Shown here: piece after piece, positions 6,004-8,111 of the stretch
Numbering within the stretch: the stretch's first letter is position 1
Layout of the letters: every line of letters starts with the position of its first letter
Origin: Bacteroidota bacterium
GTDB lineage: Bacteria > Bacteroidota > Bacteroidia > Bacteroidales > VadinHA17
Reading direction: 5' to 3'
DNA length: 8,111 nucleotides
NCBI GenBank assembly: GCA_030631445.1
Contig: DAOVLD010000064.1
Span: 1 to 8,111 of the forward strand
Position numbers and translations under genes: made by a program
The notes under the pieces: model-generated
Database searches by the model: none
Seen by the model: the letters and a program-made list of their open reading frames with translations, nothing else
What the model was told of the DNA's origin: nothing

Positions 6004-8111
6004 TTGAAAAAAAATCTGAGATATATTATTGCAGGGATAGTAATGTTTTGGTTAGGATCGTCACCGGTACTGACAAGGACTACTTATTTATTTTACCAGG
6101 AAAATCCGTATTCCCCTTCCCCGGAAATACTACAACAGGACACAACCCGGAAGGATACTACTGTTGTTGATCTTCGTTTTCCATTTAATGACTATTCAGG
6201 TAACCCTTATATTAGAGAAGTACAATCGGGATTGTACCTGAAACTTCCCTCTAATATTAATTCAATGGTAACTTATGATCCTGAAAAAAACGAATATATT
6301 CTTCAGGATAAAATTGGTGATTTTAATTACCGTACACCTGTTTACATGACCCTGGATGAATATAAAAAATATAGATTTGAACAATCAGTAAGAAAATATT
6401 GGCAGGAACGGAGCAGTGGTGAAGGTACTGATTATCGTTCATCAATTTTGCCAAAACTCCAGTTTGGAATTGAAGGTATTGATAAGGTGTTTGGCAGCAA
6501 TACCATTAATGTTATTCCACAGGGCTCGGCAGAGCTGATTTTTGGTGTTAATATCTCAAGAATTGATAATCCATCCCTTTCCGAGCGGCTTAGGAAAGTT
6601 GCTACTTTTGACTTCCAGGAAAAGATACAAATGAATGTGACAGGCACCATTGGCGATAAAATGCGATTGGGAGTGAATTATAATACAGAAGCTACTTTTG
6701 ATTTTGAGAATAAAACCAAACTTGAATACTCAGGTAAAGAGGATGAGATTATTAAGAAAATAGAGGCCGGTAATGTTACTTTGCCACTCTCCGGATCCCT
6801 TATTACCGGTAGCCAAAGCTTATTCGGTCTGAAGACTGAGCTTCAATTCGGAAAACTTACTATTACTAATGTCTTTTCACAGCAAAAAGGGGAAACTTCG
6901 GTTATTGATGTGAAGGGAGGTGCTCAACTTAATGATTTTGAAGTAAATTCTGATGAATACGAAGCGAATAAACACTTTTTTCTGTCTCAATATTTCCGGG
7001 ATGCTTATAATACTGCCATGAAAAACCTGCCTGTTATTAACTCAGGTGTAAATATTGAGCGGATAGAAATTTGGGTGACAAACAAATCAAATAATTTTGA
7101 AGACTCCCGGAATATAGTAACATTTTTAGATATTGCTGAATCACAAAAAAATATTTATAATTCAATCCCGGCATTCGCACAAACCGGGACGGGACCATAT
7201 CCGTATAATGATTTGAATGGTATTTACCAGGAAATGGTAAATAATTACCAGGAAATAAGAAATATTAATCAGGTAACAAATACACTTGCACCTTTATCCC
7301 CCGGGTTTACTATTGGACAGGATTATGAAAAGATTGAAAATGCCCGTAAACTTACTACTCGTGAATATAAACTTAATAAACAACTTGGGTATATATCTGT
7401 AAATACAGCACTTAATGCTGACCAGGTTCTGGCTGTTGCATACGAATATACATTGAATGGCAAGGTTTACAGGGTTGGTGAATTTTCCGCAGAGGTTGGA
7501 GCTCCTAACTCTTTGATATTGAAATTGATAAAAGGAACAAATTTAACTCCCAGACTGCCTTCATGGGATCTGATGATGAAAAATGTCTACGCCCTTGGTG
7601 CCTACCAGGTTAAAAAGCAGGACTTTGAACTGAATGTTCTGTACCAGGACGATAAGACAGGTAATGCAATAAATTATCTTCCTGAAGGTAAGTTAAGCGA
7701 CCAGATTTTATTGCATATTCTAAATCTTGATAACCTGGATTCACAACTTGAACCATCACCCGATGGGAAATTTGATTTTATCGCCGGGATAACCATTATG
7801 CCTGAATCAGGAAGGATTATTTTCCCTGTTCTGGAGCCATTTGGGCAGTATCTGCGGCAACGGATAGGGGACGATGCTATTGCTGATAAATATGTTTTTG
7901 AAGAACTGTATGATTCAACCCAGGTAAAAGCGAGACAAATGGCGGAGAAGAATAAATTCAAGATTGCAGGCACCTATTCTTCATCTTCAAGTTCAGAGAT
8001 CCAGCTTAATGCCCTGAATGTTCCCCAGGGATCGGTAAAAGTTACTGCCGGCGGAATACAATTACAGGAAAATGTGGATTATACAGTGGATTATAATCTT
8101 GGAAGAGTGAA
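6004..8111 (+). CDS. sprA: Cell surface protein SprA, type IX secretion translocon (partial, 5' part)
   Basis: SprA is the very large outer-membrane beta-barrel (commonly around 2,400 residues) through which the T9SS exports proteins; in gliding species it is also needed for motility. The frame is open without a stop from 6004 to the window edge, so 702 codons are seen and the C-terminal two-thirds are missing. The proposed TTG start gives MKKNLRYIIAGIVMFWLGSS: basic residues, then a hydrophobic core (about 8-19), as in a Sec signal peptide. A GTG at 5997 is in another frame, and the ATG at 6043 would remove most of the signal peptide. Recognisable SprA blocks include VIPQGSAELIFGVNI (170-184) and EAGNVTLPLSGSLITGSQSL (254-273), followed by FGLK. 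Aromatic/Gly-rich alternation such as MRLGVNYNTEATFDFE (220-235) suits beta-strands. The position 25 bases after ruvA fits the conserved ruvA-sprA neighbourhood. Product call is firm; the exact start is not. Confidence 0.93.
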   Translation, partial: MKKNLRYIIAGIVMFWLGSSPVLTRTTYLFYQENPYSPSPEILQQDTTRKDTTVVDLRFPFNDYSGNPYIREVQSGLYLKLPSNINSMVTYDPEKNEYILQDKIGDFNYRTPVYMTLDEYKKYRFEQSVRKYWQERSSGEGTDYRSSILPKLQFGIEGIDKVFGSNTINVIPQGSAELIFGVNISRIDNPSLSERLRKVATFDFQEKIQMNVTGTIGDKMRLGVNYNTEATFDFENKTKLEYSGKEDEIIKKIEAGNVTLPLSGSLITGSQSLFGLKTELQFGKLTITNVFSQQKGETSVIDVKGGAQLNDFEVNSDEYEANKHFFLSQYFRDAYNTAMKNLPVINSGVNIERIEIWVTNKSNNFEDSRNIVTFLDIAESQKNIYNSIPAFAQTGTGPYPYNDLNGIYQEMVNNYQEIRNINQVTNTLAPLSPGFTIGQDYEKIENARKLTTREYKLNKQLGYISVNTALNADQVLAVAYEYTLNGKVYRVGEFSAEVGAPNSLILKLIKGTNLTPRLPSWDLMMKNVYALGAYQVKKQDFELNVLYQDDKTGNAINYLPEGKLSDQILLHILNLDNLDSQLEPSPDGKFDFIAGITIMPESGRIIFPVLEPFGQYLRQRIGDDAIADKYVFEELYDSTQVKARQMAEKNKFKIAGTYSSSSSSEIQLNALNVPQGSVKVTAGGIQLQENVDYTVDYNLGRV

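Noticed and set aside
5997..6173. GTG-started frame overlapping the start of sprA
   Set aside because: It gives a short peptide that ends at a TGA in the 6160s-6170s, with no features, while the overlapping sprA frame has clear homology; kept only as a possible alternative start if the A-run length is wrong.

Overview
The window reads as a stretch of chromosome from a member of the Bacteroidota, probably a Bacteroidales/Marinilabiliales-like or related lineage. It is AT-rich, Shine-Dalgarno motifs are not obvious, and exact matches to the Bacteroidota -7 promoter consensus (TAnnTTTG) precede two genes. The decisive marker is the long open frame at the right edge, which is SprA, the outer-membrane translocon of the type IX secretion system (T9SS), found only in this phylum. 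The lineage below phylum level is inference.

Layout, all genes on the + strand: an M17 leucyl aminopeptidase (32-1489); pdxA of vitamin B6 synthesis (1544-2608); a 173-base spacer with a candidate promoter; the malic enzyme/phosphotransacetylase fusion maeB (2782-5055); a 341-base spacer rich in structure; ruvA (5397-5978); and, 25 bases later, the first ~700 codons of sprA, which runs off the right end.

The genes look like ordinary housekeeping genes plus the T9SS core channel. Peptide turnover (aminopeptidase), PLP synthesis (PdxA), the malate-to-pyruvate/NADPH step (MaeB) and Holliday-junction processing (RuvA) share no pathway, but the order malic enzyme - ruvA - sprA is, from memory, conserved in other Bacteroidota, including gliding flavobacteria. 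The aminopeptidase and pdxA are probably one transcript, maeB probably has its own, and ruvA-sprA are likely transcribed together downstream of an intrinsic terminator.

The least ordinary part is the 5056-5396 spacer. It holds a nested imperfect palindrome of about 65 bases resembling a REP-type element, short direct repeats, a perfect 18-base palindrome followed by a T-run (terminator), and five tandem copies of a 7-base AT unit just upstream of ruvA. Other points are the probable TTG start of sprA next to an 8-A run, and the loss of the catalytic Ser-Arg pair in the phosphotransacetylase domain of MaeB. I see no convincing new multi-gene system, RNA gene, CRISPR array or transposase.
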